Shown here in pieces: positions 9,492 to 18,156 of a DNA stretch of 64,000 nucleotides. How positions within the stretch are numbered: the stretch's first letter is position 1; each line of letters begins with the position of its first letter. The notes beneath the pieces are model-generated. The model saw only the letters and a program-made list of their open reading frames with translations, did no database searches and was not told the DNA's origin. The translations under genes and the position numbers were made by a program. Where the stretch lies: the NCBI RefSeq assembly GCF_000193495.2, contig NZ_AP023410.1, positions 2,046,001 to 2,110,000 of the forward strand. The letters are read 5' to 3'. This DNA is from Acetobacter aceti NBRC 14818. Its GTDB lineage: Bacteria; Pseudomonadota; Alphaproteobacteria; Acetobacterales; Acetobacteraceae.

Positions 9492-10174
9492 TGTTCCGTC
9501 GCTCCACAACACGCTACGGGACCACGCCCGAGCCCGTCACCCCATACCAGAAGGCAGCGCAGATCTGGGATGAGCGCATCGGCTCGGCCCGCGTGCAAGC
9601 CCGCAACTGGCGTCTCATGGCCTTTGGCTCCCTGTTCCTGTCCGCCGGTCTCGGGGGCGGGCTGGTCTGGCAGTCCGCGCGCGGCACCATCACGCCGTGG
9701 GTCGTGCAGGTGGACCGGCTGGGGCAGGCGCAGGTCGTTGCCCCGGCCACGTCCGGCTACATGCCCGCCGATCCGCAGATCGCCTGGTATCTGGCGCAGT
9801 TCGTCCATGACGTGCGGTCCCTGTCTTCGGATGCCGTGGTTGTCCGGCAGAACTGGCTGCGCGCCTATGATTTCACCACCACGTCCGGCGCTGTGGCCCT
9901 CAATGATTATGCCCGCCTGAATGATCCGTTTTCGCGGATCGGGCACGAGCAGGTCGAGGTGGACATCGCCTCGGTGATCCGGGCCTCTCCCGGAAGTTTC
10001 CGGGTGGCCTGGACGGAGCGCCATTACCGTGACGGCGCGTTCACCGGCACCGAACGCTGGACCGCCATCGTCTCGGTTGTTCTGCGCACCCCGCGCGACG
10101 CGGATCATCTGCGGAAAAACCCGCTCGGAATCTACGTCTCCGCCATTAACTGGTCGAAGGAGCTTGGCCAATGA
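9488..10174 (+). CDS. trbF: Conjugal transfer protein TrbF (VirB8-like)
   Basis: This assembly factor is a bitopic inner-membrane protein with a periplasmic VirB8-like domain. It has 228 residues with one membrane segment near 40-58 and a periplasmic domain after it. Two in-frame ATGs lie together at the start, which overlaps the end of trbL. The stop overlaps the trbG start by ATGA. Confidence 0.93.
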   Translation: MMFRRSTTRYGTTPEPVTPYQKAAQIWDERIGSARVQARNWRLMAFGSLFLSAGLGGGLVWQSARGTITPWVVQVDRLGQAQVVAPATSGYMPADPQIAWYLAQFVHDVRSLSSDAVVVRQNWLRAYDFTTTSGAVALNDYARLNDPFSRIGHEQVEVDIASVIRASPGSFRVAWTERHYRDGAFTGTERWTAIVSVVLRTPRDADHLRKNPLGIYVSAINWSKELGQ

Positions 10175-11172
10175 TCCGTCGTGCTCTTCGTGCTTTGCCG
10201 TTGCTGACCCTGCCCCTGGCGGGTTGCGCGCAACAGTACCATCCACCCGTCATACGATATGACGACGCGGCCCAGGCCATGCTCCTGCCTGATCCGCCGA
10301 AGCCTGTGCGGGTGGTGGAAGTCCCGCGGCTGCTTCCCCTGCCGGGTCAACTCAAGCCGCTTCCACCCTTGCGGCGTGCCCATGTCGTGCCCGAGGCGGC
10401 TGACCCTACCGTGCGCGTGACCCAGGCCAATCTTGCCGCCCGCATCCAGCCGACGCGGGCCGGTTATGTGAATGCGGTGCAGGTCTATCCCTACAGCGCG
10501 GGCGCGCTCTATCAGGTCTATGCCGCGCCCGGCGAGATCACCGACATCATGCTCCAGCAGGGCGAGAAGCTGGTCGGTACTGGCCCGGTCGCGGTGGGGG
10601 ACACCGTGCGCTGGATTGTCGGCGATACCACCAGTGGCGCGGGTACGACCAGAAGGGTGCATATCCTGGTCAAGCCGACGCGACCGGACCTGACCACCAA
10701 TCTGATCGTCAATACCGACCGGCGGACCTACCTTGCCGAACTGCGGGCGACACCCGCGACCTATATGGCGTCCGTCTCCTGGGACTATCCCGAGGATGAG
10801 CTGATTGCCCTGCATCGGCAGGACAGTAACGCCGACGAAGCGGCGCCCGTGGATGCGGGGCTGAATCTCGACGCGCTGAATTTCCGATACGCGATCGAGA
10901 GTGTGAAAGGCGGAACACCGCCCTGGCTGCCCAGCCGGGCGTTCGACGATGGCCACAAAGTCTATCTCGCGTTTCCGTCCGGTATCGGGCAGGGCGAACT
11001 GCCGCCGCTGTTCGTGCTGGGGGCCGATGGCGGCCCGGAACTGGTGAACTACCGGGTGAGGCAGAACTGGATGATCGTCGATCGCCTGTTTGCGGCGGCC
11101 GAATTGCGGCTTGGGGATAAACATTCCGAGCAGCGAGTACGGATCGTCCGCACGGATGGCAGGAAGTCATGA
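10171..11172 (+). CDS. trbG: Conjugal transfer protein TrbG (VirB9-like)
   Basis: This outer-membrane-associated core component has 333 residues. The N-terminus is a lipoprotein signal with lipobox LAGC, putting the lipidated cysteine at residue 19. A Pro-rich linker follows, then two beta-rich VirB9 domains; the segment GAGTTRRVHILVKPTRP is typical. It overlaps trbF and trbI by four bases each, so it is co-translated with its partners in the outer core complex. Confidence 0.94.
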   Translation: MIRRALRALPLLTLPLAGCAQQYHPPVIRYDDAAQAMLLPDPPKPVRVVEVPRLLPLPGQLKPLPPLRRAHVVPEAADPTVRVTQANLAARIQPTRAGYVNAVQVYPYSAGALYQVYAAPGEITDIMLQQGEKLVGTGPVAVGDTVRWIVGDTTSGAGTTRRVHILVKPTRPDLTTNLIVNTDRRTYLAELRATPATYMASVSWDYPEDELIALHRQDSNADEAAPVDAGLNLDALNFRYAIESVKGGTPPWLPSRAFDDGHKVYLAFPSGIGQGELPPLFVLGADGGPELVNYRVRQNWMIVDRLFAAAELRLGDKHSEQRVRIVRTDGRKS

Positions 11173-12371
11173 GCGGCGCGGAAGAGCGCCCGGAAGGGAA
11201 TACGGGAGCCACCACAAGCGGAAGCGGAACAGGACCATCATCCCCGCCGCCCTCTCCCGATTTGCGGCTGCGCGTGCAGCGTCCGCCGGTGGTCCGGCTC
11301 TCGCGCCCCGTCATCTGGACGCTGGGTGGTGCGGGGATGCTCGCGATCGGTCTTGCGCTGGGCTACGCGCTGCAAAATGGTACACAGAAGGGGTCGGTCC
11401 AGGGGGCACAGGACACCGACACCCGTCCTTCGGCCGACGGGCTGGCCGCTCTCCCCAGTGATTATACCGCCACTCCAAAACTCGGGCCGCCTTTGCCCGG
11501 CGATCTCGGCAAGCCGATCCTCGACGCACAGCGGAACGGTCGCGCGGGACCGGTCTCGGGCATGGGAGACCGCCGTGGCGATCAGGAAATCGAGGCGGCC
11601 CGCACCAGCAGGCTCTTCGCCCAGATCGAGGCGCGGGACGGCCAGACTGCGCAGACGATTCCGGTCATGGCCACCGCTCCCGGAGCACAGGCATCACCGA
11701 CCGGCCCCGACCAGCAGACCGGCAATCGCGCCTTCCTGGCGGGTCAGCCGGACCGCATGACCGTCAGCCCGGATCGGATCGTATCTCCCGCCTCGCCTTA
11801 TATCCTCCAGGCTGGGACCGTCATTGCCGGCGCACTCAATACGAAGATCAGTTCCGATCTGCCCGGACAGATCGTAGGGCATGTCACCCAGAACGTCTAT
11901 GACAGCCCGACCGGACGGTCCTTGCTTATCCCGCAGGGAAGCACCCTGTTCGGGGCCTATAACAGCGGCATTTCCTTCGGGCAGCAGCGCACCCAGATCA
12001 TCTGGACCCGGCTGATCTATCCGAACGGCGAAAGCCTCGTCCTGGAAAAGCTGCCCGGCGGCGACGCCATCGGCCAGTCCGGCCTGTCCGACGAGGTGAA
12101 CAATCATTGGGGCCAGCTCTTCAGGGCGGCGCTCGTCACGACCCTCCTCAGCGTGGGCTCCGAAGCGGGCACGTCATGGAACGAGAACAACCTGATGCAG
12201 GCCATCCGCTCCGGCGCGAGCAACGGGTTTTCCATGGTCGGCAACCGGCTGATTGATCGCAGCCTGAATATTCAGCCGACGCTGACAGACCGGCCGGGCC
12301 TGCCGTTCATGCTTATCCTGAATCGCGACCTGATCTTGAACCCCTGGCACCCAAAGGAACCGGCTCCATGA
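11169..12371 (+). CDS. trbI: Conjugal transfer protein TrbI (VirB10-like)
   Basis: TrbI spans the envelope and couples the inner-membrane ATPases to the outer core. It has 400 residues: a Pro-rich cytoplasmic head, one membrane segment near 48-66, a long linker, and a C-terminal TrbI/VirB10 beta domain (about 200-390) with LIPQGSTLFGAYNS and the ending ILNRDLIL. The start overlaps the trbG stop and its own stop overlaps the next small gene, so the operon continues. Confidence 0.95.
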   Translation: MSGAEERPEGNTGATTSGSGTGPSSPPPSPDLRLRVQRPPVVRLSRPVIWTLGGAGMLAIGLALGYALQNGTQKGSVQGAQDTDTRPSADGLAALPSDYTATPKLGPPLPGDLGKPILDAQRNGRAGPVSGMGDRRGDQEIEAARTSRLFAQIEARDGQTAQTIPVMATAPGAQASPTGPDQQTGNRAFLAGQPDRMTVSPDRIVSPASPYILQAGTVIAGALNTKISSDLPGQIVGHVTQNVYDSPTGRSLLIPQGSTLFGAYNSGISFGQQRTQIIWTRLIYPNGESLVLEKLPGGDAIGQSGLSDEVNNHWGQLFRAALVTTLLSVGSEAGTSWNENNLMQAIRSGASNGFSMVGNRLIDRSLNIQPTLTDRPGLPFMLILNRDLILNPWHPKEPAP

Positions 12372-12628
12372 CGAAGCTGCGCATCACCGAAATTCCCGAC
12401 GAAAAGCCGGTCCGCGTCACCGTGGACCTGCCTGCGGACCTTCATCGCGATCTCGTCACTTATGCTGCCCTGGTCAGCCAGAACGGCCAGCCCGTCGAGC
12501 CTGCCCGTCTCGTGCCGCACATGATCCGTGGCTTTATCACATCCGACCGCGCGTTCCGAAAGCTCCGGCAGGGGCCACGGCGGGCAGCCGTTAAAACGCA
12601 GCCGCCTGCTGCTCCAGAAAACGAATGA
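12368..12628 (+). CDS. DUF2274 protein, end of trb operon
   Basis: This 86-residue protein of unknown function is regularly the last gene of alphaproteobacterial trb operons (DUF2274). It is basic, with a possible ribbon-helix-helix-like segment (VRVTVDLPADLHRDLVTYAA). It overlaps trbI by four bases and runs 38 bases into the 3' end of the convergent LysR gene. A DNA-binding or regulatory role is a guess from the fold pattern. Confidence 0.85.
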   Translation: MTKLRITEIPDEKPVRVTVDLPADLHRDLVTYAALVSQNGQPVEPARLVPHMIRGFITSDRAFRKLRQGPRRAAVKTQPPAAPENE

Positions 12629-13517
12629 CTGTTCTCGCGGCCGGTGGGCAGCGCTCACGGTGCCAGGCCGCGCCATACGCGAAGTGGGAAAACCCGTCCC
12701 CGTCGATGACTTCCACTACAGCGATCCGCTCCCGGATGGCAGCGGGCAGAAAGCCCAGCCAGGCATCCGGCAATAGGGCAATGCCACTTCCATTTGCTGC
12801 CAATGCGACGACCCGCAGGCTTCTGACCGCCTCCTGACGTGTCACAGGAACAAATCCCGCCTGCCGCATCTTGCGCATCAGGAGCGCGAGCAGTTCGTCG
12901 CCGGTATCATCCTTCCCGATCAGAAAGATTCCGTCGTGCAACTCGGCCCATGACGCGGTTCCGACCTGTGCGATCGGATGTTCGACCGGCATGATCGCAA
13001 CGACACGATCGCTCCAGAGCGGGATCGTGGCCGCCATGCTGCCGGGCAAGGGCAGCGTCATTATCGCGAGGTCGATCTCTTCCTGTTCCAGGGCCTGGAG
13101 CAGTTCTTTTTTCGCATTATCCCGATAAATGAAGGAGATACCGGGTTGCGCACGGCTGTACGACTCCAGTATCGCCGAGATCCGGCCGGGTGGGATGCTG
13201 CCCTGGACGCCCACGGAGATGACGCCGGTCTCGCCCCGGCTCCAACGCCGCGTGCGCTCGTACAGTCCGACAGTTCCATCGAGCAGCTTCTCAGCCTCTC
13301 GCAGAAAGGCAACTCCCGCCGGGGTCAGTCTGGCACCGCTCGACGTGCGTCGAAAGAGGGAGACGCCAAGTCGCTCTTCCAGTAATCGCAAAGACCGGCT
13401 TACGGCAGATTGTTTGCCTCCCAACGCCCGTGCGGCTCCGTGGATACTTCCCTCCCTCGCGATGACACGCACGAACAGCAATTCCCGCAGATCGAGAGGT
13501 GGTCGCCGAACCGACAT
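12591..13517 (-). CDS. LysR-family regulator linked to trb operon
   Basis: This 308-residue protein has a winged HTH at about 8-65 (AARALGGKQSAVSRSLRLLEE) and a LysR substrate-binding domain after about 90. It faces the trb operon tail to tail with a 38-bp overlap and is divergent from the small gene at 13732, its most likely target by the usual LysR arrangement. LysR genes are common at this spot in related ICEs, so it may also control transfer. Its ligand is unknown. Confidence 0.92.
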   Translation of the reverse strand: MSVRRPPLDLRELLFVRVIAREGSIHGAARALGGKQSAVSRSLRLLEERLGVSLFRRTSSGARLTPAGVAFLREAEKLLDGTVGLYERTRRWSRGETGVISVGVQGSIPPGRISAILESYSRAQPGISFIYRDNAKKELLQALEQEEIDLAIMTLPLPGSMAATIPLWSDRVVAIMPVEHPIAQVGTASWAELHDGIFLIGKDDTGDELLALLMRKMRQAGFVPVTRQEAVRSLRVVALAANGSGIALLPDAWLGFLPAAIRERIAVVEVIDGDGFSHFAYGAAWHRERCPPAARTVIRFLEQQAAAF

Positions 13518-13731
13518 TTTCTGTCTATCCCGATTTTTTGAAGACCTTCGGCATGACGTGCCAAAATCCAGTCATCGTGCTTTCAAGTCTGCAATCATAT
13601 TTCGTTCACAATATATTATGGAATTACTGTCTGGCTTCGCCATGAAGCCATCGCAGTATCCGCACTACGGTGCGAAATGCTCTTGTGGCATAGTGCGCTA
13701 ATGTACCACCTCGCCGGAGAGAAATGGAAGC

Positions 13732-14301
13732 ATGATGAACCTATTGGACGAATTCATCCCGCGCTTCGATTTCAGCGAGCGACACAGTGTCGATATCTCC
13801 GCCCCGGCCAGTCGCATCATGAACGCGGTGGCTGCATGGCGGAATCAGGACGATCCGCTGGTTCGTGCCGCCATCTGCCTGCGCGAAATGCCCGCCCGGC
13901 TGTTAGGCCATGCGCGGCAACGGCATCTGGACCTCACCGACTTCACGGTGCTGGAACGGCGGGGCGATGCCGCCCTGGTCTATGGCCTCATCGGCGCGTT
14001 CTGGCGGACGGATTACGGATTGTGCGACATTCCTACGACCGGCGCTTTTCTCATCCCTCGCCAAGATGACGTCTGCAAGCTCGCTCTGGGCTTCTCCATC
14101 CAGCGGGGACCACACGGCACCCAGCGGCTGGTGACGGAAACCCGCGTGTTTTGCGTCACGGACCGGGCCAGGCGTCGCTTCGCCCCCTATTGGTATCTGA
14201 TCCGCCCGGTCAGCGGCCTGATCCGCCGTCGCATGCTCACGGCTATCCGGGAACAGTCGGAGTCTCCGCCCTCTCACCACCCGCGCCCAGCATTGCCATG
14301 A
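13732..14301 (+). CDS. DUF2867/SRPBCC-like protein
   Basis: This 189-residue protein has no signal peptide or membrane segment. The segment SVDISAPASRIMNAVAAW and the alternating beta pattern resemble DUF2867/SRPBCC ligand-binding folds; the assignment is by feel rather than by a diagnostic motif. Two ATGs start the frame after a GAGAGAAATGGAAG ribosome region. It is divergent from the LysR gene across 214 bp and may be its target. The tail (Pro/His-rich) runs into the decayed gene that follows. Confidence 0.7.
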   Translation: MMNLLDEFIPRFDFSERHSVDISAPASRIMNAVAAWRNQDDPLVRAAICLREMPARLLGHARQRHLDLTDFTVLERRGDAALVYGLIGAFWRTDYGLCDIPTTGAFLIPRQDDVCKLALGFSIQRGPHGTQRLVTETRVFCVTDRARRRFAPYWYLIRPVSGLIRRRMLTAIREQSESPPSHHPRPALP

Positions 14302-14510
14302 AGCTTTATGATTGTCCGACCGCTCCTAATGTCGCGCGTGTATGCGCCTGCGTTCTGTGCCTTTAATCCAGCCTGCACCGTTCCCGTTCTGGAACTGAAC
14401 GACCTCGCCGCGATCTGCGAGGCGGCCGTTATCTGGAGGAACTTCATCTTGATCCCAGTCTGACAGACGCGAAGAGAATACGGTGCGGCATCATCGGTAT
14501 GTGGAACTAG
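14298..14510 (+). pseudogene. decayed glutathione S-transferase gene
   Basis: Translating three frames in order gives a glutathione S-transferase N-domain in pieces. MKLYDCPTAPNVARV comes from 14298 and stops at 14366. FNPACTVPVLELND and CEAAVIW follow from 14362. LEELHLDPSLTDA and MWN follow from 14433. These match the usual order of the thioredoxin-like GST domain (start motif, NP-x-VPVLEL-D, FEELHP-D), but about 30 residues after the first piece are missing and at least two frameshifts separate the rest. The C-terminal helical domain is gone. It starts inside the end of the previous gene. Confidence 0.72.
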
Positions 14511-14545
14511 TGTACGGAGATTAAAGAGCAAAATAACTCGGAGAT

Positions 14546-15964
14546 TCATAGAGTACTAGAAATGCTGTCAGCTATAATTCCTAGAAGTCTTGCTGTATCT
14601 GCATTTTCTTTTGACAACCTTTTAGATAGCTCTCGGATCAAATCTGCATCCAATTCTTTAGGTTTTATCTCCTGCGCGGAATTTGTTTCCCCAATAACAT
14701 TTCCCTCTAGTGCCATTGCAAGTAATTTTTCTACACGCTTGGCAGCCTCGAGCGAAGTATCGCGTTGGACATGGGCGTAAATGGCGGTCGATTTGAGGTT
14801 GGCGTGTCCTAAAAGAGCACCGGTCAGGGCCAATGCTTCGCCGCTTGACGTCGCAGTAGAGCCAAGAGTGTGCCGAAGGGTGTGAGGCGTTACGCCCGGT
14901 AGATCGGCAAGTTTGATAACTTCCGACCAGATATTGCGCGTGCCTTGGTAATGTCCTTCCTCGCCTCTCTCCGCCGGAAAAAGATAGCCTTTCTTGCGGT
15001 CCTTCAGGAGATTCTCGAGCATTGCTCTCGCCGTGGGGCCGATGGGGCGAATCGATCTCCCAGTCTTGCTATCCTCGAACTCGAAGAGGTTATCCTCTAG
15101 ATTGACTTCCTCAACCTTGAGCGCCGCAATTTCGTTTCGACGACATCCGGTAAGCGCCCAAAGCCGGGCGATTGCGACCCCTTTAGGATTTGCCCCTCGT
15201 GTCTCGACCTTGTTGAACGCGTCGCCTAGTCGGGCTACTTCCTCCAACGTCAAAAAGCGCATGCGACGATTATCCGTCTTTCTGACGGAAGCCCCTTCGA
15301 CGGGATTTTGGGCGATAAAGCCGTGCCGCCTGCCGAAACTGAATACGGCCGAAAGATCACGAACGACCTTCCGTGCTGCGCCCTCACCGCCCCGAACGAT
15401 AAGACGTTTGCGCGGCCCAATCTTTATGTCTTTCGCGGTCTTGCCAGTTGTTACGTCGGCCACAAATCGCTCGACATCGCCCGAAGTGATCTCGCTCGCA
15501 CGACGTCCCCCTAGAAGTGGTTCAACATGGTGACGAAGCCGTGACATGGTGTATTGCTTGGTGAGAGGTTTCATGGGCTTGCCCTTATGAATACCCCTTT
15601 GCACGATGCATCCATGCTCCTCGTAGAAGTCGAGTAAGTCCCGAATCGTTTTTTCGCGCCGCTTCTCCTGCACGTCACCCGCTGGGTCTTCGCCGTGTGC
15701 GACCGCGCCCAGCAGGCCCCTAGCCTTCCTTCTCGCCTGTTCGACGGTAAGTGCTCCGAATCGTCCAAGCGCCAGGAATCGCCTTGGTGCCGATCGGCCA
15801 CCGCCCTCAATGCGATAGCGTATGATGAAAGTTTTCGTGCCGCTTTTCTCGATGCGTAGTCCAAAGCCAGCGAGATCGAGATCCCACAAGTCATATCGAC
15901 TATCTCGGACCTCGGCCTTGTCGACGACGGGCTTGGTCAAACGTACGCTGGACGATCGTTTCAT
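14546..15964 (-). CDS. int: Tyrosine recombinase, ICE integrase
   Basis: This site-specific recombinase would integrate and excise the element at tRNA-Gly. From ATG 15964 (GAGG ribosome site) it has 472 residues. An N-terminal arm-binding DUF4102-type domain comes first, then a core-binding domain (about 110-200) and the catalytic domain. Catalytic residues are seen: R275 in TGCRRNE, H361 and R364 in HTLR, and nucleophile Y396 in AIYAHV. The frame is open to 16081, but that would run through the operator repeats. It reads away from the att site into the element. Confidence 0.92.
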   Translation of the reverse strand: MKRSSSVRLTKPVVDKAEVRDSRYDLWDLDLAGFGLRIEKSGTKTFIIRYRIEGGGRSAPRRFLALGRFGALTVEQARRKARGLLGAVAHGEDPAGDVQEKRREKTIRDLLDFYEEHGCIVQRGIHKGKPMKPLTKQYTMSRLRHHVEPLLGGRRASEITSGDVERFVADVTTGKTAKDIKIGPRKRLIVRGGEGAARKVVRDLSAVFSFGRRHGFIAQNPVEGASVRKTDNRRMRFLTLEEVARLGDAFNKVETRGANPKGVAIARLWALTGCRRNEIAALKVEEVNLEDNLFEFEDSKTGRSIRPIGPTARAMLENLLKDRKKGYLFPAERGEEGHYQGTRNIWSEVIKLADLPGVTPHTLRHTLGSTATSSGEALALTGALLGHANLKSTAIYAHVQRDTSLEAAKRVEKLLAMALEGNVIGETNSAQEIKPKELDADLIRELSKRLSKENADTARLLGIIADSISSTL

Positions 15965-15989
15965 CGCACGCCTCGTATTGAGTTCTCGG

Positions 15990-16028
15990 GTGGACACCAC
16001 CATAAAATGGTGTCCACATGGTGTCCAC
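15990..16028. promoter_or_regulatory. integrase upstream operator repeats
   Basis: The 10-mer GTGGACACCA (15990-15999) is followed after 8 nt by its exact inverse TGGTGTCCAC (16008-16017), then by a second direct copy at 16019-16028, an 11-bp period. The sites lie 26-64 bp upstream of the integrase start at 15964. They could bind a repressor or excision factor, or the integrase itself. Confidence 0.6.
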
Positions 16029-16152
16029 CGTAGAGAGAAACTCTGGCAAATTGGAGCGAACGCCTTACAAAGCGCCGCCAAATAATACTCTGTTATAAAA
16101 CGATATTATCGTATGGAAGCGAAAGGTAGAGTGTGGGATGGTAGAGTATATG

Positions 16153-16202
16153 CAACCTTGCCAAGGTTGGGGTCGTGGGTTCGAATCCCATCGCCCGCTC
16201 CA
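16153..16202 (+). other. att site: 3' fragment of tRNA-Gly(GCC)
   Basis: The sequence holds a complete anticodon arm (CAACC, loop TTGCCAA with anticodon GCC, GGTTG), variable loop, T arm (GTGGG/CCCAT around TTCGAAT), the 3' acceptor strand CGCCCGC, the discriminator T and CCA at 16200-16202. The matching 5' acceptor strand is absent upstream, so this is not a working gene but the duplicated 3' part left by tRNA-targeted integration. The intact tRNA should be at the other end of the element, left of the window. Confidence 0.85.
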
Positions 16203-16255
16203 GATTTTCTCAAGAAAATCCAGCGGATACAAAAGGCCACCGCAAGGTGGCCTTT
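16203..16255 (+). terminator. hairpin pair after the tRNA-Gly fragment
   Basis: GATTTTC/GAAAATC (16203-16220, loop TCAA) is followed by a 10-bp stem AAAGGCCACC/GGTGGCCTTT (16232-16255, loop GCAA) that ends in a short T run. This looks like the original terminator of the tRNA-Gly transcript, and it marks where the flanking chromosome resumes. Confidence 0.7.
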
Positions 16256-16362
16256 GTCGTTTCGGAATGTGATCTCACACGACAGATTCATCAATCAGCA
16301 TACTTCATGGATGGCACGCTGATTCTGGGCGATGGGGCGCATATGCTCTCACATCGGAGATA

Positions 16363-17277
16363 TCAACGGTTCGAACGGGAACCGGTGGAGCTTGTTCTGA
16401 AAATTTCCGTCACCCAGTCAATAAAAACCCGAACACGAGGCGACATCTGCCGATTGCGCGGATAAAGCAGCGAGACAGGGGATGGAACAGGCGGATACGC
16501 CGCCAGAATCTCAACGAGCGTTTTCGTTTTGAGATCGTGCGCCGCGTGATAGCGTGGGATCTGGATGATACCCAGCCCGGCGCGCGCCGCCGAGACGTAG
16601 CTTTCGGCCGCGTTGACCGCCATGTGGAGCGGCAGCACCATATCGTGGAGTCTTCCGTCAATCATGAATTCCAGCGGAAGAATCCTGCCCCGCAGGCTCG
16701 ACTGGAAACCGACCATGAAATGACCGTCGGCCAGCCTGTCCGGGTGTGCCGGAATCCCGTGAGCCTTCAGATAGGCCGGAGCGGCAAGTGTCACCTCCTC
16801 CAGCACGCCCAGCTTTTTCACCACCATTTCACTGTCCCGTAATTCCCCCACACGAAGTACGCAGTCCATCCCTTCGCGGACCGGATCGACCAGCCGGTCG
16901 CCTTCGCTCATATGCAGTTCGATATCGGGATACATTGCGAAAAACGCTAGCAGGGATGGCAGGATAAAGTGGCGGGCCAGGGTGCCATGCACGTCAACCC
17001 GCAGCGTGCCTCTGGGGCGGACGTTTCCGAAGGCGGTCTCGGCGTCCTCAATATCGGCGACGATGTGATGGCAGCGTTGATAATAGGTTTCGCCTTCCGG
17101 CGTCGGGCTGACCTGACGGGTCGTGCGATGGAGAAGACGCACACCGAGCCGGGTCTCTAACGCCTTGATGACATCAGTGGCCGTCGAGCGCGGCAGGTTC
17201 ATGTCTTCGGCAGCCTGCGTGAAACTTTCCCGTTCCACGATGCGCATGAACAGTCGCATGACGTCGAGCCGGTCCAT
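16363..17277 (-). CDS. LysR-family transcriptional regulator
   Basis: This 304-residue protein has an N-terminal HTH (QAAEDMNLPRSTATDVIKAL, about 20-40) and a substrate-binding domain of the group that also includes DsdC/PtxR-like regulators. It is divergent from the dehydrogenase gene at 17395 with 117 bp between them, which holds a clear LysR-type dyad. The likely job is control of the two short-chain dehydrogenases and of itself. The inducer is unknown. Confidence 0.93.
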   Translation of the reverse strand: MDRLDVMRLFMRIVERESFTQAAEDMNLPRSTATDVIKALETRLGVRLLHRTTRQVSPTPEGETYYQRCHHIVADIEDAETAFGNVRPRGTLRVDVHGTLARHFILPSLLAFFAMYPDIELHMSEGDRLVDPVREGMDCVLRVGELRDSEMVVKKLGVLEEVTLAAPAYLKAHGIPAHPDRLADGHFMVGFQSSLRGRILPLEFMIDGRLHDMVLPLHMAVNAAESYVSAARAGLGIIQIPRYHAAHDLKTKTLVEILAAYPPVPSPVSLLYPRNRQMSPRVRVFIDWVTEIFRTSSTGSRSNR

Positions 17278-17297
17278 AAATTATTCCTGTTTCCCGG

Positions 17298-17315
17298 ATA
17301 ATCTGTCCGGATTAT
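17298..17315. promoter_or_regulatory. LysR-type dyad in divergent region
   Basis: ATAATC and its inverse GATTAT flank six bases (TGTCCG). The dyad contains the T-N11-A spacing of LysR sites. It lies 21 bp from the LysR start and about 80 bp from the dehydrogenase start. A further half-site GATTAT follows at 17320-17325. Confidence 0.5.
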
Positions 17316-17394
17316 GCGGGATTATCAGGCGACCGAAAAGAGGCACTGTCATGTCCGAAGGTCGGAGCGGCCGCAGACAAAAGGAAAAGCGGAT

Positions 17395-18132
17395 ATGACA
17401 CAGGGCAGAAAAGTAGCGATCGTTACGGGATCATCGCGCGGGATCGGCGCCGCTATCGCTACGCGGCTGGCGAAGGACGGACTGGCGGTTGTCGTTAATT
17501 ACGCCGGTAACGCCGACCAGGCGGAGGATCTCGTCGCAAAAATCCGGCAGACTGGTGGAGAAGCCCTTCCCGTGAAAGCTGATGTCTCGGACGCGATGGC
17601 TGTGGCCGCGCTGTTCGATGTGACGGAAAAAGCCTTCGGTGGCGTCGATGTGCTGGTCAACAATGCCGGGATCATGACGCTAGGACGGATCGCCGATGTG
17701 GACGATGCCGCTTTCACGCGACAGGTGGATATCAATCTGCGGGGCACCTTCAATACGCTGCGGGAGGGCGGGAAAAGACTTCGGGAAGGCGGACGCATCG
17801 TGAATCTCTCGACCAGTGTCGTGGGACTGAAATTCGAAAATTACGGTGTGTATGCAGCGACAAAAGCGGCCGTCGAAACCCTGACGGCGATCATGGCCAA
17901 GGAACTGCGCGGCCGGAATACGACGGTGAACGCGGTCGCGCCCGGTCCGACCGGAACGGAGCTGTTTCTCCATGGGAAAAGCCCTGAACTGATCGAAAAA
18001 CTCTCGAAAATGAATCCGCTGGAACGTCTGGGGACGCCGGACGACATCGCGGCGGCAGTTGCCTTCCTCGTCGGACCGGATGGCGCGTGGATCAACGGCC
18101 AGACCCTGCGCGCCAATGGCGGCATGGTCTGA
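17395..18132 (+). CDS. SDR-family oxidoreductase
   Basis: This NAD(P)-dependent short-chain dehydrogenase has 245 residues, the classical length. The cofactor motif TGSSRGIG is at 11-18, NNAG follows in mid-protein, and the catalytic Y153 and K157 lie in the YAATK motif with an upstream Ser in NLSTS. The ATG at 17395 is chosen because the upstream part of the open frame lacks the fold. Its nearest relatives by motif style are 3-oxoacyl-reductase/glucose dehydrogenase-like SDRs; the substrate cannot be told. A second SDR follows 24 bp later. Confidence 0.92.
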   Translation: MTQGRKVAIVTGSSRGIGAAIATRLAKDGLAVVVNYAGNADQAEDLVAKIRQTGGEALPVKADVSDAMAVAALFDVTEKAFGGVDVLVNNAGIMTLGRIADVDDAAFTRQVDINLRGTFNTLREGGKRLREGGRIVNLSTSVVGLKFENYGVYAATKAAVETLTAIMAKELRGRNTTVNAVAPGPTGTELFLHGKSPELIEKLSKMNPLERLGTPDDIAAAVAFLVGPDGAWINGQTLRANGGMV

Positions 18133-18156
18133 AAAATTGCGATAAGGGAGAAAATC

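Noticed and set aside
16113-16465. Short frames across the tRNA-Gly fragment and terminator
   Set aside because: They translate structured RNA and hairpin sequence, and resemble the common false ORFs over tRNA genes.
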